Shown: positions 8,823 through 17,422, counted from the stretch's first letter. The stretch is DNA of 64,000 nucleotides from Flavobacterium pectinovorum (GCF_022802975.1 NZ_JAFEVZ010000001.1:577974-641973); one strand, 5' to 3'. The notes: generated by a model from the letters alone, not told the origin. Numbers and translations are program-made.

Positions 8823-10183
8823 AGTCCATTCTCATTTACAAAGCTTTCAATTCTTTTTTCAACATCATTGTGAAGGCCATATTTACTAATCATCAATGTT
8901 TTGGTTTCTTGCAAAGCAATTAGATTATCAATTAAATGATAATAATTAGGCTCATCTATACAAACTTCTTTTAAGATTCTACGTTCAGTATCATCAAGTG
9001 ATTTGATATTGTTTGTACTTATTTCTTTATTGTAAATTTCCTTATACAAATCACCTACGGTATGATCAAAATAACCATCCCTATTCCAAGTAACTTGTAT
9101 AGCAATCAACTCTTGGTTGTTAATTAAAGTTATGTGTGGTCTTTCTTTCTGAATTTCTTTTTGCACTAATAACAAATCTTTTAGAATTTGATATCTATAC
9201 AAAGAAGTATATGTACCGTTATTTGTTCCGTCTTCTCGTACAGCAATTTGATTGTTTCTTCTCACATCCATTCTGTTTTCAGAGATGTTTCTTCCCTCAA
9301 CTAATCTGTTTCTGAAAGCTAATAAAGGTTCCATCCAGTTTTGACCATTATCAACTAATGCTGTCATTGATTTGTCATTTTTTACTACAGTACAAGTCCA
9401 ACATCCGAATCTGCTTTGTCCACATGAGTTATGCTCTTTGTTTACAACTACCGTTGGACATTCATAATCATCAGCGCTGGCATCAGCATATATTTTGAAA
9501 AGAATAGAATTATCAAAGCCCCACGGAGACTTTACTGCATTTATAACGTACCATACTTCTTCCAACATCAAATCTCTAATTGGAGGATATACATAAGTAT
9601 TAGCAGTACTATTATGTTTTGATAATCGATTCCCTGTAACTTCATGCTTTTTCATTGATCGCTCTCTGGCAACACTTTCTTCATAACGGGTACCCAATAA
9701 AACAATTGCTTCTCCTTTTTCATCTATTTGCTCAAGTAAAAAAGAAGACGTTGGCTTTATTTTTAGTTTATCAGTACACCATCTAAATGCATTATTAGGA
9801 ACAGGATATCCTTTACCAATTACGTTTGTCCAAAAAGTTTCTTCAAGTTTAGGAACAGTTTTCTTTACAAATATAGGTAGATCCTGATTTCTTGCTTCTT
9901 CTATAATTTTAGCTAAAACATCATCTACATAACTAGCTATAATTGGGTTTTCAACCATTGTGTCGTTACAAACAACATAAACAGGCCTTTTTAACTGAAA
10001 TGGAAAAGGTAGATTTTCTCGGATTCTTTGTAAGGCAATCCAAACAAGAGTAAGTAAAACAGTGGAATCTTTTCCACCACTAAAACCAATAATCCAAGGT
10101 CTATCTGATTGATCTGCATATGTATACTGATCAATAATCTCATCTATTACAGCCTCAATTCTTTTGCTTCTTATCGGAGTCAT
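8819..10183 (-). CDS. dndC: DndC, PAPS-reductase-like sulfurtransferase
   Basis: This 454-residue member of the PAPS reductase/ATP pyrophosphatase family carries the PP-loop FSGGKDST at residues 34-41 and a cysteine cluster SCGQSRFGCWTC near residues 254-265 that fits the DndC Fe-S cluster ligands. DndC takes sulfur from a cysteine desulfurase and inserts it into the DNA backbone. It is the first gene of the operon. No dndA desulfurase lies beside it, so a housekeeping IscS/SufS would have to supply sulfur, as reported for other dndA-less loci. Confidence 0.92.
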   Translation of the reverse strand: MTPIRSKRIEAVIDEIIDQYTYADQSDRPWIIGFSGGKDSTVLLTLVWIALQRIRENLPFPFQLKRPVYVVCNDTMVENPIIASYVDDVLAKIIEEARNQDLPIFVKKTVPKLEETFWTNVIGKGYPVPNNAFRWCTDKLKIKPTSSFLLEQIDEKGEAIVLLGTRYEESVARERSMKKHEVTGNRLSKHNSTANTYVYPPIRDLMLEEVWYVINAVKSPWGFDNSILFKIYADASADDYECPTVVVNKEHNSCGQSRFGCWTCTVVKNDKSMTALVDNGQNWMEPLLAFRNRLVEGRNISENRMDVRRNNQIAVREDGTNNGTYTSLYRYQILKDLLLVQKEIQKERPHITLINNQELIAIQVTWNRDGYFDHTVGDLYKEIYNKEISTNNIKSLDDTERRILKEVCIDEPNYYHLIDNLIALQETKTLMISKYGLHNDVEKRIESFVNENGL

Positions 10184-10235
10184 TTTTATTTTTTAATTAC
10201 CTTTAAAATTAAAGAATTTTAAAGTATCATTTGTG

Positions 10236-10243
10236 CAAATTTA
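10236..10243 (-). promoter_or_regulatory. Candidate -7 box for the dnd operon
   Basis: Read on the minus strand this is TAAATTTG, a perfect match to the Bacteroidota -7 consensus TANNTTTG, about 53 bases before the dndC start. No well-spaced TTG -33 element is evident, so the promoter may be weak or activator-dependent. Confidence 0.4.
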
Positions 10244-10507
10244 GGCTTAATATAAACAATTTTAGTCTATTGTTTTGTTTTTATTTATATTTAGAAACCG
10301 TTACAATTTCTGACTTTTACTAACTTTCTAGATTTCTGAATGTTAAAAACTTAGTGTTATAAAACAGAAGTATTCTAGATTATGTCTTCTTTTAAAACAG
10401 ATGTTTGCTCATGATGTAACTCTTCTCTTTTTATTGGGACAATTAAAGCTTCTTAAATAAAATTATATTGAAAAATATCTTGTTGCTTTTTAAATTAAAG
10501 TAAAAAC

Positions 10508-10521
10508 AGGTATTTCTACCT
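10508..10521. promoter_or_regulatory. Palindrome AGGTA-N4-TACCT, possible operator
   Basis: This is a perfect 5+5 inverted repeat with a 4-base spacer, about 120 bases before the GhoS-like gene. The same half-sites and spacer length recur at 13832-13845. The function is unknown; symmetry and recurrence suggest a dimeric regulator site. Confidence 0.3.
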
Positions 10522-10640
10522 AACTAATCTATTTCTTAATCAACTAATTTGTCCTTTAAATTCTACAATTACGGAAAACCGTAATAAATAGATTTTTCCA
10601 CTTATTACTTTTATAAAAATTTAATTAAAAAAGATTAATT

Positions 10641-10973
10641 ATGAAGAGATTTACTGTTAGAGTGCAACTACATAATAAAGAGGGTAAACAATATGAATTA
10701 GACTCTGAGACCTATAAAGTCTTACATGCTGAAATGGAAGATTTAGGTTTTACTAAAACAATACGATCAACTACAGGGAAAATCCATGATTTACCTTCAG
10801 CAGAATACAATTATATATCAAGCGATGATTCTATCACAAAACATGACATATTGGGAGCAGCTAAAGAAGCTGCTAAGGCTACTGGACAAATTTTTTCAAT
10901 TTTAGTTAATCCTATTGCGGATGTTGGCAGATGCTGGTACAATCTTGATGAAACCGAAGAAAGTGAAGATTAG
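10641..10973 (+). CDS. Small GhoS/DUF2622-like protein
   Basis: This protein has 110 residues. The opening KRFTVRVQLHN strand, the HAEMEDLGFTKTI helix and the LPSAEYNY strand resemble the ferredoxin-like DUF2622/GhoS family, whose E. coli member is an endoribonuclease antitoxin that cleaves ghoT mRNA. The C-terminal FSILVNPIADVGRCWYNL extension ends in an acidic tail. No GhoT-like small membrane toxin is seen next to it. The call rests on remembered pattern similarity, so the family assignment is tentative. It stands alone between two AT-rich spacers. Confidence 0.4.
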   Translation: MKRFTVRVQLHNKEGKQYELDSETYKVLHAEMEDLGFTKTIRSTTGKIHDLPSAEYNYISSDDSITKHDILGAAKEAAKATGQIFSILVNPIADVGRCWYNLDETEESED

Positions 10974-11060
10974 TTGGAATATGATGTAGTTTGCAATTCG
11001 TTTAAATAAGAAATTAAAATAATTGTCTGTTTTTTTCTACTAGAATGAAACATATTAAAA

Positions 11061-11086
11061 AAGGGCTGTTTTGTAAAACAGCCCTT
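11061..11086 (-). terminator. Hairpin terminator after the decayed H1-like copy
   Basis: A perfect 12-bp stem (11061-11072 with 11075-11086) has a 2-base loop. On the minus strand it is followed by a run of U, so it suits transcription arriving from the histone H1-like remnant at 11091-11273. Confidence 0.6.
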
Positions 11087-11090
11087 CATA

Positions 11091-11273
11091 TTAAGGTGAT
11101 TTTTTTTTAGATTCCTCAATAGAACCTTTTCTAAGCGCTTTTAAAAGGTTTTCAATTTCTAATATTTATTACATGTTGTATCTCTGACAGTCTTAACACA
11201 TTTTTCAATTAATGAATTTGATTCTGTTAGAAATGTTTCGATTTTCGTATTTATTTTGCTACTATTTTTTCTT
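11091..11273 (-). pseudogene. Decayed histone H1-like gene
   Basis: The minus strand aligns over almost its whole length with the intact H1-like gene at 17246-17422. It shares a KIxTxxExFxTESxSLxEKxVK N-terminal half and an EIENLLKALRKGSIEESK C-terminal half. The start codon position reads AAG, the middle basic AR-rich part is lost, and a stop (TAG) with a frame change separates the halves. The conserved 3' block 11113-11163 matches the copy at 15901-15951 at 46 of 51 bases. This is a relic paralogue with its own hairpin terminator downstream. Confidence 0.6.
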
Positions 11274-11372
11274 AAATTCAGACCTATTTATACCAGAAGT
11301 TCCCCTTGTAAAATTCACTTTAGATTGAATATATTTTGGTTGATAATGTTAAAATAAATATTAATCAATTAA

Positions 11373-12758
11373 TTAATTACCTTTTCCAAATAGCCCCTTT
11401 ACGACCAGAAGATCGAGTTTGATACCGAAAGCTGGTTTAGTTTTCCACTTTTCATTTGTATAATAGTTAAATTGGTCTTCTGTTACAGGAGTGCTTCCGG
11501 ATTCGAAATTCGGCATCTCAAACGTATTAACTTTTCGGTAATTCCATCCGTAGAATAAGGCAAACCCCCTTACAACCTCCCAGTTTATGCCTATAAATAG
11601 GTTTTCAAAAACCTTATCGTTAAGACCTACTCCAACAGTTGGGTAAAAACGTTCATAAATTTTATGGTCGTCAAGAAAATTACGTCCATTTAGTTTGTAG
11701 AAAGGTATCGTTTTTTTACCTAATAAGCTTTCTAATATTACAATAGGGGAATAGTAAAATGTTGCCATAATTGTTGCGACACCTTCTGATTTTCCGTCGT
11801 CGGTCACTTTTACTGTTTGAGTAAGCCCATCTGGAGAATTAATAAGACTATATGTAGGGTTTGCAAGCTCTGTTTTTACAAAACCAATATCAAAGGAGCC
11901 TTGATAAGTAGGGGTCATTTTTATGGTATAGTTTTCAATGACTGTTTTGGTAATAGTACTGTTTTGGTTTTGCACTGCAACAAGGTCAAAATCAATATTG
12001 TCCGTTGCTGTTGACAATAGGAATTTATCGTCACGTACAGTTTCATATTTGATGGCTCCATTTTCCTTAAATGTATTTGCTGCACCCGTATTCCTAAAAT
12101 TAAGGGCATCATCAAAACTTCCCGATCGTTGTTTAATCGTATATATGGTTGGGTTGAGATCTTTTGAAGAATAAGGGGTTATAACATGTACTACATATTG
12201 TGCATTAGATATACCTTGCGGTATAGTGGTTAGAAGATTATTCCCTCTATAATCAATGTAAATATTTACCCGACCTTCTTTATCAATAATACCAAAAGGA
12301 GTTATAGTTAATTCTTTGGAAGTTTTGATATAGTTATACACATTATTGAGATAATCGTCAAAGTTAAAATTAGTATTTGTATTAGTATTTGTCTCCGTAG
12401 ATTTTGTATTAGTTATAGTAAAAGCCCAGCTTTTACCTGTGGCAGTTGCACCATTCATAAGTTCTATAGTTACCTGCTTTTCAACAAGATTATCTGCGAA
12501 ACTGACAGGATTTGGTAGATCTGCCTGAACTAATGATTTAGGCGTGCCATCTGGACCAGTTACTTTGAGGGAATGTCCGGTAGGTAATGTGTAATTCACA
12601 ATTATAAATGAATTTATAACTTGTTTTTCGGTTTTAGGATTTTCCTGTGTACCAGCTTTCAAACTAGCGATATTGCCATCAATATTCGCTTGTATTATAT
12701 CCTGTGCATTGGATATGGTAATGATAAGAAAAAATAAGATTGAGTAGAAGTGTTTCAT
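11373..12758 (-). CDS. Secreted or outer-membrane protein of unknown function
   Basis: This protein has 461 residues. A signal peptide (KHFYSILFFLIITISNA, cleavage before QD) begins the protein. A Thr/Asn-rich linker lies near residue 115, and the C-terminal 110 residues have alternating aromatic strands (YPTVGVGLN, LFIGINWEVV, FALFYGW) that look like a short membrane beta-barrel. I do not recognise the family. It follows the trypsin-like protease gene by 12 bases on the same strand, so the pair is probably one operon. It could be a substrate or partner of that protease. Confidence 0.5.
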   Translation of the reverse strand: MKHFYSILFFLIITISNAQDIIQANIDGNIASLKAGTQENPKTEKQVINSFIIVNYTLPTGHSLKVTGPDGTPKSLVQADLPNPVSFADNLVEKQVTIELMNGATATGKSWAFTITNTKSTETNTNTNTNFNFDDYLNNVYNYIKTSKELTITPFGIIDKEGRVNIYIDYRGNNLLTTIPQGISNAQYVVHVITPYSSKDLNPTIYTIKQRSGSFDDALNFRNTGAANTFKENGAIKYETVRDDKFLLSTATDNIDFDLVAVQNQNSTITKTVIENYTIKMTPTYQGSFDIGFVKTELANPTYSLINSPDGLTQTVKVTDDGKSEGVATIMATFYYSPIVILESLLGKKTIPFYKLNGRNFLDDHKIYERFYPTVGVGLNDKVFENLFIGINWEVVRGFALFYGWNYRKVNTFEMPNFESGSTPVTEDQFNYYTNEKWKTKPAFGIKLDLLVVKGLFGKGN

Positions 12759-12770
12759 AAAAATAGGTTT

Positions 12771-13694
12771 TTAGATTGGATAACATTTTAAGTATTCAAA
12801 TATTTTATAGAATGGAATTATGTATGACGAGTAATCGTCAGCTCCTACTACAATCCCTACAACTGAATTTATATGGTCTACTACTAGCCCTCCAGAATCG
12901 CCAGGTTGAGTTACAACACCCTTAAGCTGAATAAGATTATTGATAGTGATGTTACAGCTTGGATTGTTGATGGACATTGATGTATCTTTTATGGTTGTTG
13001 AAACTCCATCATTATAAAATGAATAAATTGTTATCAATTTTCCTGAGGCATTAAGGGTTTTCTCTTTTCCCCATGGAATATTCACTAGATTTCCATTCGG
13101 TAGCCTATTTACTATATTTGAAGTTTTTGCAACCGAAATAAAAGCTATGTCGACATCATTATTTAACCTACCGATAGCAAAGCTTCCGTTAAGGGTGGAT
13201 CCATCAGAGTCTTTAATACTAACATCAAGAGTATTGTTGTCATTTCTGTATAAAAACACACCTTGATTCATAAGTGTCTTAGCTGCAACATGATAATTTG
13301 TTACTGCATAAGAGTTGTTGAAAAAATCATTAACAAAAAGCCCCATACTCCCAAACTCATAGCTGTGTGCACTTTCAATCTCACTACCTATGAAAGACTG
13401 AAATCTAAATTCTCCAGTTTGGTGTATGTCTGTCTTTATGCGACGCTCAATACCGTCCGGAAAAAAAATATTAAAATAGTCTGGAATAATTTGACCTTCT
13501 TTAAGCTCAATTTTGTTCAGTTTGTTGACTACTTGGAACACTATGGCATATTGTATTTGCTTGTTGCCTTTTATGAACTTTTTGTCGATTCGTATACCAG
13601 AAATATTCTCACGATGCGGAGCTATAAGTTTCTCTGCCCATTCTGAAATATATTCCTGAAGAAAACGAACTTTTTTAGCAGTAGATAATATCAT
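12771..13694 (-). CDS. Trypsin-like serine protease, no signal peptide
   Basis: This protein has 307 residues. A chymotrypsin-fold triad is visible: H135 in TNYHVAAK, D182 in NDVDIAFI and S267 in QPGDSGGL. The first 100 residues form an N-terminal extension (HREN, IRIDKKFIKGNKQIQYA) that I cannot assign. There is no export signal, so it should be cytoplasmic, unlike its co-directional partner at 11373-12758, which is exported. Intracellular trypsin-like proteases beside accessory genes are frequent in predicted defence or conflict systems, but a specific role is not supported here. Confidence 0.65.
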   Translation of the reverse strand: MILSTAKKVRFLQEYISEWAEKLIAPHRENISGIRIDKKFIKGNKQIQYAIVFQVVNKLNKIELKEGQIIPDYFNIFFPDGIERRIKTDIHQTGEFRFQSFIGSEIESAHSYEFGSMGLFVNDFFNNSYAVTNYHVAAKTLMNQGVFLYRNDNNTLDVSIKDSDGSTLNGSFAIGRLNNDVDIAFISVAKTSNIVNRLPNGNLVNIPWGKEKTLNASGKLITIYSFYNDGVSTTIKDTSMSINNPSCNITINNLIQLKGVVTQPGDSGGLVVDHINSVVGIVVGADDYSSYIIPFYKIFEYLKCYPI

Positions 13695-14573
13695 ACATAA
13701 TTTAGTTTTTAAATCAATACAAAGTTTTAATCAATAAATAATGAAATAATAATTGATGAAATAAATTATGTGAAACGGATTGATTTCTTCGTCCAAGTAA
13801 CAAATCTCGCCATTTTTATTTATAAAATTCTAGGTAAAAATACCTGATTTAAGAGTTTTTTTAATTTAAAAGTATCAATGGATATCCGGTTTTTTAGATT
13901 ACTCTTCCTTTCTCATTTGCGGAATCCAATCCTAATGTGTTTTTATAATATGTGGTGGGAATGTATCTGACCTTTGCATTTTTTTTAGAAAATCCAAATA
14001 TGATGAAAATCTACTGGCTTTTAAAAATGGTATTTAAAGCAATGGAAAATGAAAAGTCCTTTTTTTAGCATTCTTGAAAACATATAAACACAGACAAACT
14101 TTCGTTATACATTAAACGCTGCTTGAACACCTTTGCTAATTAATAATTCAGATTCTTTTTTAAATGTTTTTGGTTTCTATTTATTTTTAATTAAAATGTT
14201 TTAAAACAGGTGTTTATACTTGCTTCTTGTTAACAAAAAATAATTTACTTAGTAAGATGGAAAATAGATTTATGAAGAATTTGTTAAAATTAAATAAAAT
14301 AGAACTCCCTAAAATGATTTAGACTTTGAAACAGCTTACAAAGCCTAATATTCAACATCACAATCGTCGATAAAAATATTTTTTTTGGCGTTTTGGATTG
14401 TTTAAATTGTGAATAATAAATATTTTTTTAATGCTTTTCATCTCGACAGAAAAGCGAAACTGAATAAAAAAGTATAACATCTTTCTGCAATTATTTTGAC
14501 AGCCTATTTTGTATGTAGATAAATTTTGTAACGTTTATATAGCATTAATTGTCACTTAATAACAAATAACACA
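13695..14573. other. Long AT-rich spacer without genes
   Basis: No open frame of credible composition is seen over 879 bases. It contains the palindrome AGGTA-AAAA-TACCT at 13832-13845 and otherwise only AT-rich sequence. It may be the scar of decayed mobile or accessory genes. Confidence 0.5.
13832..13845. promoter_or_regulatory. Second AGGTA-N4-TACCT palindrome
   Basis: The half-sites and spacing are the same as at 10508-10521. It lies 138 bases upstream of the leftward protease gene, so it could govern that operon. Confidence 0.3.
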
Positions 14574-15047
14574 ATGAAAAAAATTAGTTGGAAAGTATTT
14601 GCCCCATGGTTTTTAACATTTGCCTGTACTGTAACGTTGATTATTATTGGCTTTTTTTTAGTAAATAATATCAATTGGTACAAAACAACAGTTTTTGACA
14701 AATCTATAATTGGGATAAATACTCCAGAATACAGATTCTACGCCTATCATTTGCATTTAAGTATGATTAAGCGATCAATTGGATTGTTTTCAGGTTTTTC
14801 AATTATGTTTCTTGGACTTGGAATAGCTTTTTATACACTAAAAGAAAACACAACAATTGATGGGCAAGCGAAAGGATTAAGTCTGAAATTAATTACTGCT
14901 TCACCAGGAATTATTGCATTAATTGTGGGTGCTTATCTCGTTGCATCAACAATTGATAGTAAAGACCATTTCCCTTCATATAATATTGAATCAATACAAA
15001 ATGATACACCACTTGATACAGTTCATAAACCAAAGATCCCAACGTAA
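14574..15047 (+). CDS. Small integral membrane protein, unknown
   Basis: This protein has 157 residues. Hydrophobic segments at about 9-30, 72-90 and 104-125 predict three membrane spans, with a polar C-terminal tail. No family is recognised. It is followed 13 bases later by an exported protein on the same strand, so the two may be co-expressed. Confidence 0.45.
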   Translation: MKKISWKVFAPWFLTFACTVTLIIIGFFLVNNINWYKTTVFDKSIIGINTPEYRFYAYHLHLSMIKRSIGLFSGFSIMFLGLGIAFYTLKENTTIDGQAKGLSLKLITASPGIIALIVGAYLVASTIDSKDHFPSYNIESIQNDTPLDTVHKPKIPT

Positions 15048-15060
15048 AAAATATTAAATC

Positions 15061-15663
15061 ATGAAAAAACTATTCATTATTATTGTAATAATTTGTGCTG
15101 GAATATTTATTTCATTTCAAGAAAATACAAAAAACGAATTTTCAGAGCAAGAACTACAAACGACATGTCGAGTTTTAGCAAAGCTATCGGACGCATCAAT
15201 TAATAAGAATAAAAAAGATAAGGTTCTTATATATTATAGTGCATATAAATCTATTAGAGAGGATTATACCTTTACTAATAATTGTGATGTTTATTTCAAT
15301 GAGGTGAAATCTCAATATGGCTCTGGATTAGGAAGCTGGACAATTAAAACGGATTCTCCACCTATAAAAATAGTGGTTCCGGGTAGTGGTGGATTTACAC
15401 ATCATGAAATTGGATTGCTAGATAAAATAAAGGCCAACAAATTAGATGAAATAGATATAGAAAATGCTCTGCTATTAAAAGATATAAAAAATGGCGAAAT
15501 AAAAACCGAGAATATAAAAAAAACAGATATTGATGAAATAAAAAAAATATTAAAGAATATGAATAACCTATATTTAGATAAAATTAATTCAGAGAAACTA
15601 TATCAATTAAAAAAACCTACTTACAATTTGAACGACTTTAATAAAGCGGTTAATGATCAATAA
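15061..15663 (+). CDS. Exported protein of unknown function
   Basis: This protein has 200 residues. The first 20 residues (KKLFIIIVIICAGIFISF) form a signal peptide or membrane anchor. The mature part is charged, with a VPGSGGFTHHEIG segment in the middle and a lysine-rich helical C-terminus. I recognise no domain. It is probably in one operon with the membrane protein just upstream. Confidence 0.45.
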   Translation: MKKLFIIIVIICAGIFISFQENTKNEFSEQELQTTCRVLAKLSDASINKNKKDKVLIYYSAYKSIREDYTFTNNCDVYFNEVKSQYGSGLGSWTIKTDSPPIKIVVPGSGGFTHHEIGLLDKIKANKLDEIDIENALLLKDIKNGEIKTENIKKTDIDEIKKILKNMNNLYLDKINSEKLYQLKKPTYNLNDFNKAVNDQ

Positions 15664-15884
15664 ATAAACGACTTCAATTGTATATTTCTTATTGAACTAA
15701 ATAATAAGAAAAAAGACTGATTGTAAATTGTTAATCAAACAATAAAATCAAATACGTAACTAGACTAAAGAAAATGTTATTTGATGTAAATAATATTGAA
15801 CTTCAATACAAAAATAACCCTGTTGTTTTTAGATTCTTTTATAAATAAAATAACCTCCAATTATTTGGAAGGCTTAAAGTAGGA

Positions 15885-15951
15885 TGAATTACTTTTAGAC
15901 TCCTCAATAGAAACTTTTCTAAACTCTTTTAAAAGTTTTTCAATTTCTAAA
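15885..15951 (-). pseudogene. 3' remnant of a histone H1-like gene
   Basis: On the minus strand it reads LEIEKLLKEFRKVSIEESK, the C-terminus of the intact gene at 17246-17422. Bases 15901-15951 match 17259-17309 at 49 of 51 positions. No similarity is evident upstream of this block, so only the 3' end is present. A hairpin lies just beyond it, as in the other two copies. Confidence 0.6.
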
Positions 15952-16083
15952 ATTAGTTAATGTCATCTTAATACATATCATACAAGCATTACCACTTAAA
16001 TTATAAGCAAATAAAAGTTGTCTTCGATTTTCCTAAAAACGTAAACTTAACAATAAATGTTTCCGGAATAAGTAAACTATTTG

Positions 16084-16091
16084 TAAATTTG
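16084..16091 (+). promoter_or_regulatory. -7 box directly before the GNAT/HTH operon
   Basis: TAAATTTG matches TANNTTTG exactly and ends only 4 bases before the ATG at 16096. If used, the transcript would start at or next to the start codon, giving a leaderless or nearly leaderless mRNA. Confidence 0.45.
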
Positions 16092-16095
16092 TAAA

Positions 16096-16563
16096 ATGAC
16101 AATTCAAGAAACTTCTTCGGGGAAAATTTATAATGTAGAAATTCTGCCAGTAGAAGATATTGATTTTAAGTCTATAGATAAAAAACGCTATTTTTTCGAT
16201 TGGAAGGCTGAAAAGAATTACGAAATCTATAAATTAAAAATTATCAATTCAAATGATATTTTAGGAATTATTTCCTTGGAAAGAATACCCGAGGAATGGA
16301 GGATCCATATTAGACTTCTAACGGTTTCATTAGAAAATAAAGGTGCGAATAAGAAATTTGATAATATTGCTGCAAACTTAATTGCCCATGCTGCGAAAAT
16401 TGCAGTAGCAGAATATGCAGAGTTAGCCTGCGTATCACTGAAACCAAAAAGTAATATTGCCCAGCATTATATCGACAAATACAATATGAATATAACCGGA
16501 ATGACTTTGAGTCTTGAGGTTCCAGAAATTTTAAACTTGATAAAAACATACGATAATGAATAA
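16096..16563 (+). CDS. GNAT-fold acetyltransferase-like protein, possible toxin
   Basis: This protein has 155 residues. The segment FDNIAANLIAHAAKIAVAEYAELACVSL and the later SNIAQHYIDKYNM resemble the central helix, strand and C-terminal HYxxKYgf part of Bacteroidota GNAT acetyltransferases. The canonical acetyl-CoA loop is not obvious. The 3' end overlaps the next gene by 8 bases (ATGAATAA), an arrangement typical of two-gene toxin-antitoxin modules, where GNAT proteins acetylate aminoacyl-tRNA. Whether this is a toxin or a plain acetyltransferase cannot be settled from sequence alone. Confidence 0.5.
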   Translation: MTIQETSSGKIYNVEILPVEDIDFKSIDKKRYFFDWKAEKNYEIYKLKIINSNDILGIISLERIPEEWRIHIRLLTVSLENKGANKKFDNIAANLIAHAAKIAVAEYAELACVSLKPKSNIAQHYIDKYNMNITGMTLSLEVPEILNLIKTYDNE

Positions 16564-17104
16564 GAAAGTAAATATTGAAGATATTGAATTTGGAGTAGAT
16601 TCAAGATACAAATCAAATTCAGAACGTGATACCGATGGAGCGGCTTTAATGGAAGCACGTTTACAACGAATTAAAAACTTACCCGTAGAACAGGTTATTC
16701 GTGCCAAACTATTACAATTAAAATTAAAAATGGAAGCTTATATAAGCAAACCGTCTTATGATAATCACCACTATTTTTCAGAATTCTTATCGGCATATAT
16801 TGATACTATTTACAATAAGAGAAGCAGTTTCGCAAAAGATATTGATATAACTCCGGTAAGTTTAAGTCAAGTGATAAACAATCATAGAGCACCTAAAGAA
16901 GAATTTATTTTGAAGTTAATGATCCATTCTGAAAAAACATATGAGAATGTTTGTGAATTCCATAAAAAGACATGGTATCAAGTTTATTTTCATGAAAAAA
17001 TTTGTGATACTATGTCAACACAAGATAAATGGAGACCAAAAATTGAGAAGCACGTAAAGTTTAGTGAATCTCTAAAGTTAGAAACTGTAGATAACAGCCG
17101 ATAA
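16556..17104 (+). CDS. HTH (Xre-like) DNA-binding protein, possible antitoxin
   Basis: This protein has 182 residues. A helix-turn-helix is visible around residues 88-122 (SFAKDIDITPVSLSQVINNHR), resembling Xre-type domains. The N-terminal 60 residues are charged and helical and could be the partner-binding part; the C-terminus is basic. It overlaps the GNAT-like gene and would autoregulate the pair if this is a toxin-antitoxin module. A strong terminator follows 91 bases later. Confidence 0.55.
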   Translation: MNKKVNIEDIEFGVDSRYKSNSERDTDGAALMEARLQRIKNLPVEQVIRAKLLQLKLKMEAYISKPSYDNHHYFSEFLSAYIDTIYNKRSSFAKDIDITPVSLSQVINNHRAPKEEFILKLMIHSEKTYENVCEFHKKTWYQVYFHEKICDTMSTQDKWRPKIEKHVKFSESLKLETVDNSR

Positions 17105-17194
17105 CCAAAACAGATAATAGAAATTACCTTTTTAAGTTCTAATTTGTTACTTTCATTAATATTAGAATCTCAGGGATTAAAATTACTTATTACA

Positions 17195-17227
17195 AAAAAG
17201 CCTTTCAGAAAATCTGAAAGGCTTTTT
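17195..17227. terminator. Bidirectional hairpin terminator
   Basis: A 15-bp perfect stem (17195-17209 with 17213-17227) has a 3-base loop and A/T runs on both sides. It separates the rightward GNAT/HTH operon from the leftward H1-like gene and can end transcription from both. Confidence 0.75.
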
Positions 17228-17245
17228 AAGTAAAGTAAGATTGAA

Positions 17246-17422
17246 TTATTTTTTTGATTCTTCAATAGAAACTTTTCTAAACTCTTTTAAAAGTTTTTCA
17301 ATCTCTAAAGATGATTTACGTGCTCGTGCTCCTGCTGCCTTTACACCTTTCTCAGATAAAGATTCAGATTCTGTTTTGAATATTTCAAGTTCGGTGTTGA
17401 TTTTTACTAATAAATCTTTCAT
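17246..17422 (-). CDS. Histone H1-like small basic protein
   Basis: This 58-residue, lysine- and alanine-rich protein fits the short histone H1-like family of Bacteroidota: an acidic N-terminal helix (KDLLVKINTELEIFKTES), a KAAGARARKSSLEIEKLL core and a SIEESKK end. It probably binds DNA non-specifically in the nucleoid. It has its own promoter (TATTTTTG with TTG 19 bases upstream) and a terminator 19 bases past the stop. Two decayed relatives lie at 11091-11273 and 15885-15951. A 65-codon frame on the opposite strand here is only its shadow. Confidence 0.8.
   Translation of the reverse strand: MKDLLVKINTELEIFKTESESLSEKGVKAAGARARKSSLEIEKLLKEFRKVSIEESKK

Larger units (their letters stand above)
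10184..10640. other. AT-rich spacer between dndC and the GhoS-like gene
   Basis: There is no credible gene in these 457 bases. They hold the likely dndC promoter (10236-10243) and a palindrome AGGTA-TTTC-TACCT at 10508-10521. The rest is AT-rich DNA without clear structure. Confidence 0.6.
15664..16095. other. Spacer with H1-like remnant and a promoter
   Basis: These 432 bases hold an imperfect hairpin (15854-15872), the histone H1-like 3' remnant (15885-15951) and, at the right end, the promoter of the GNAT/HTH pair. No gene is seen. Confidence 0.5.
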
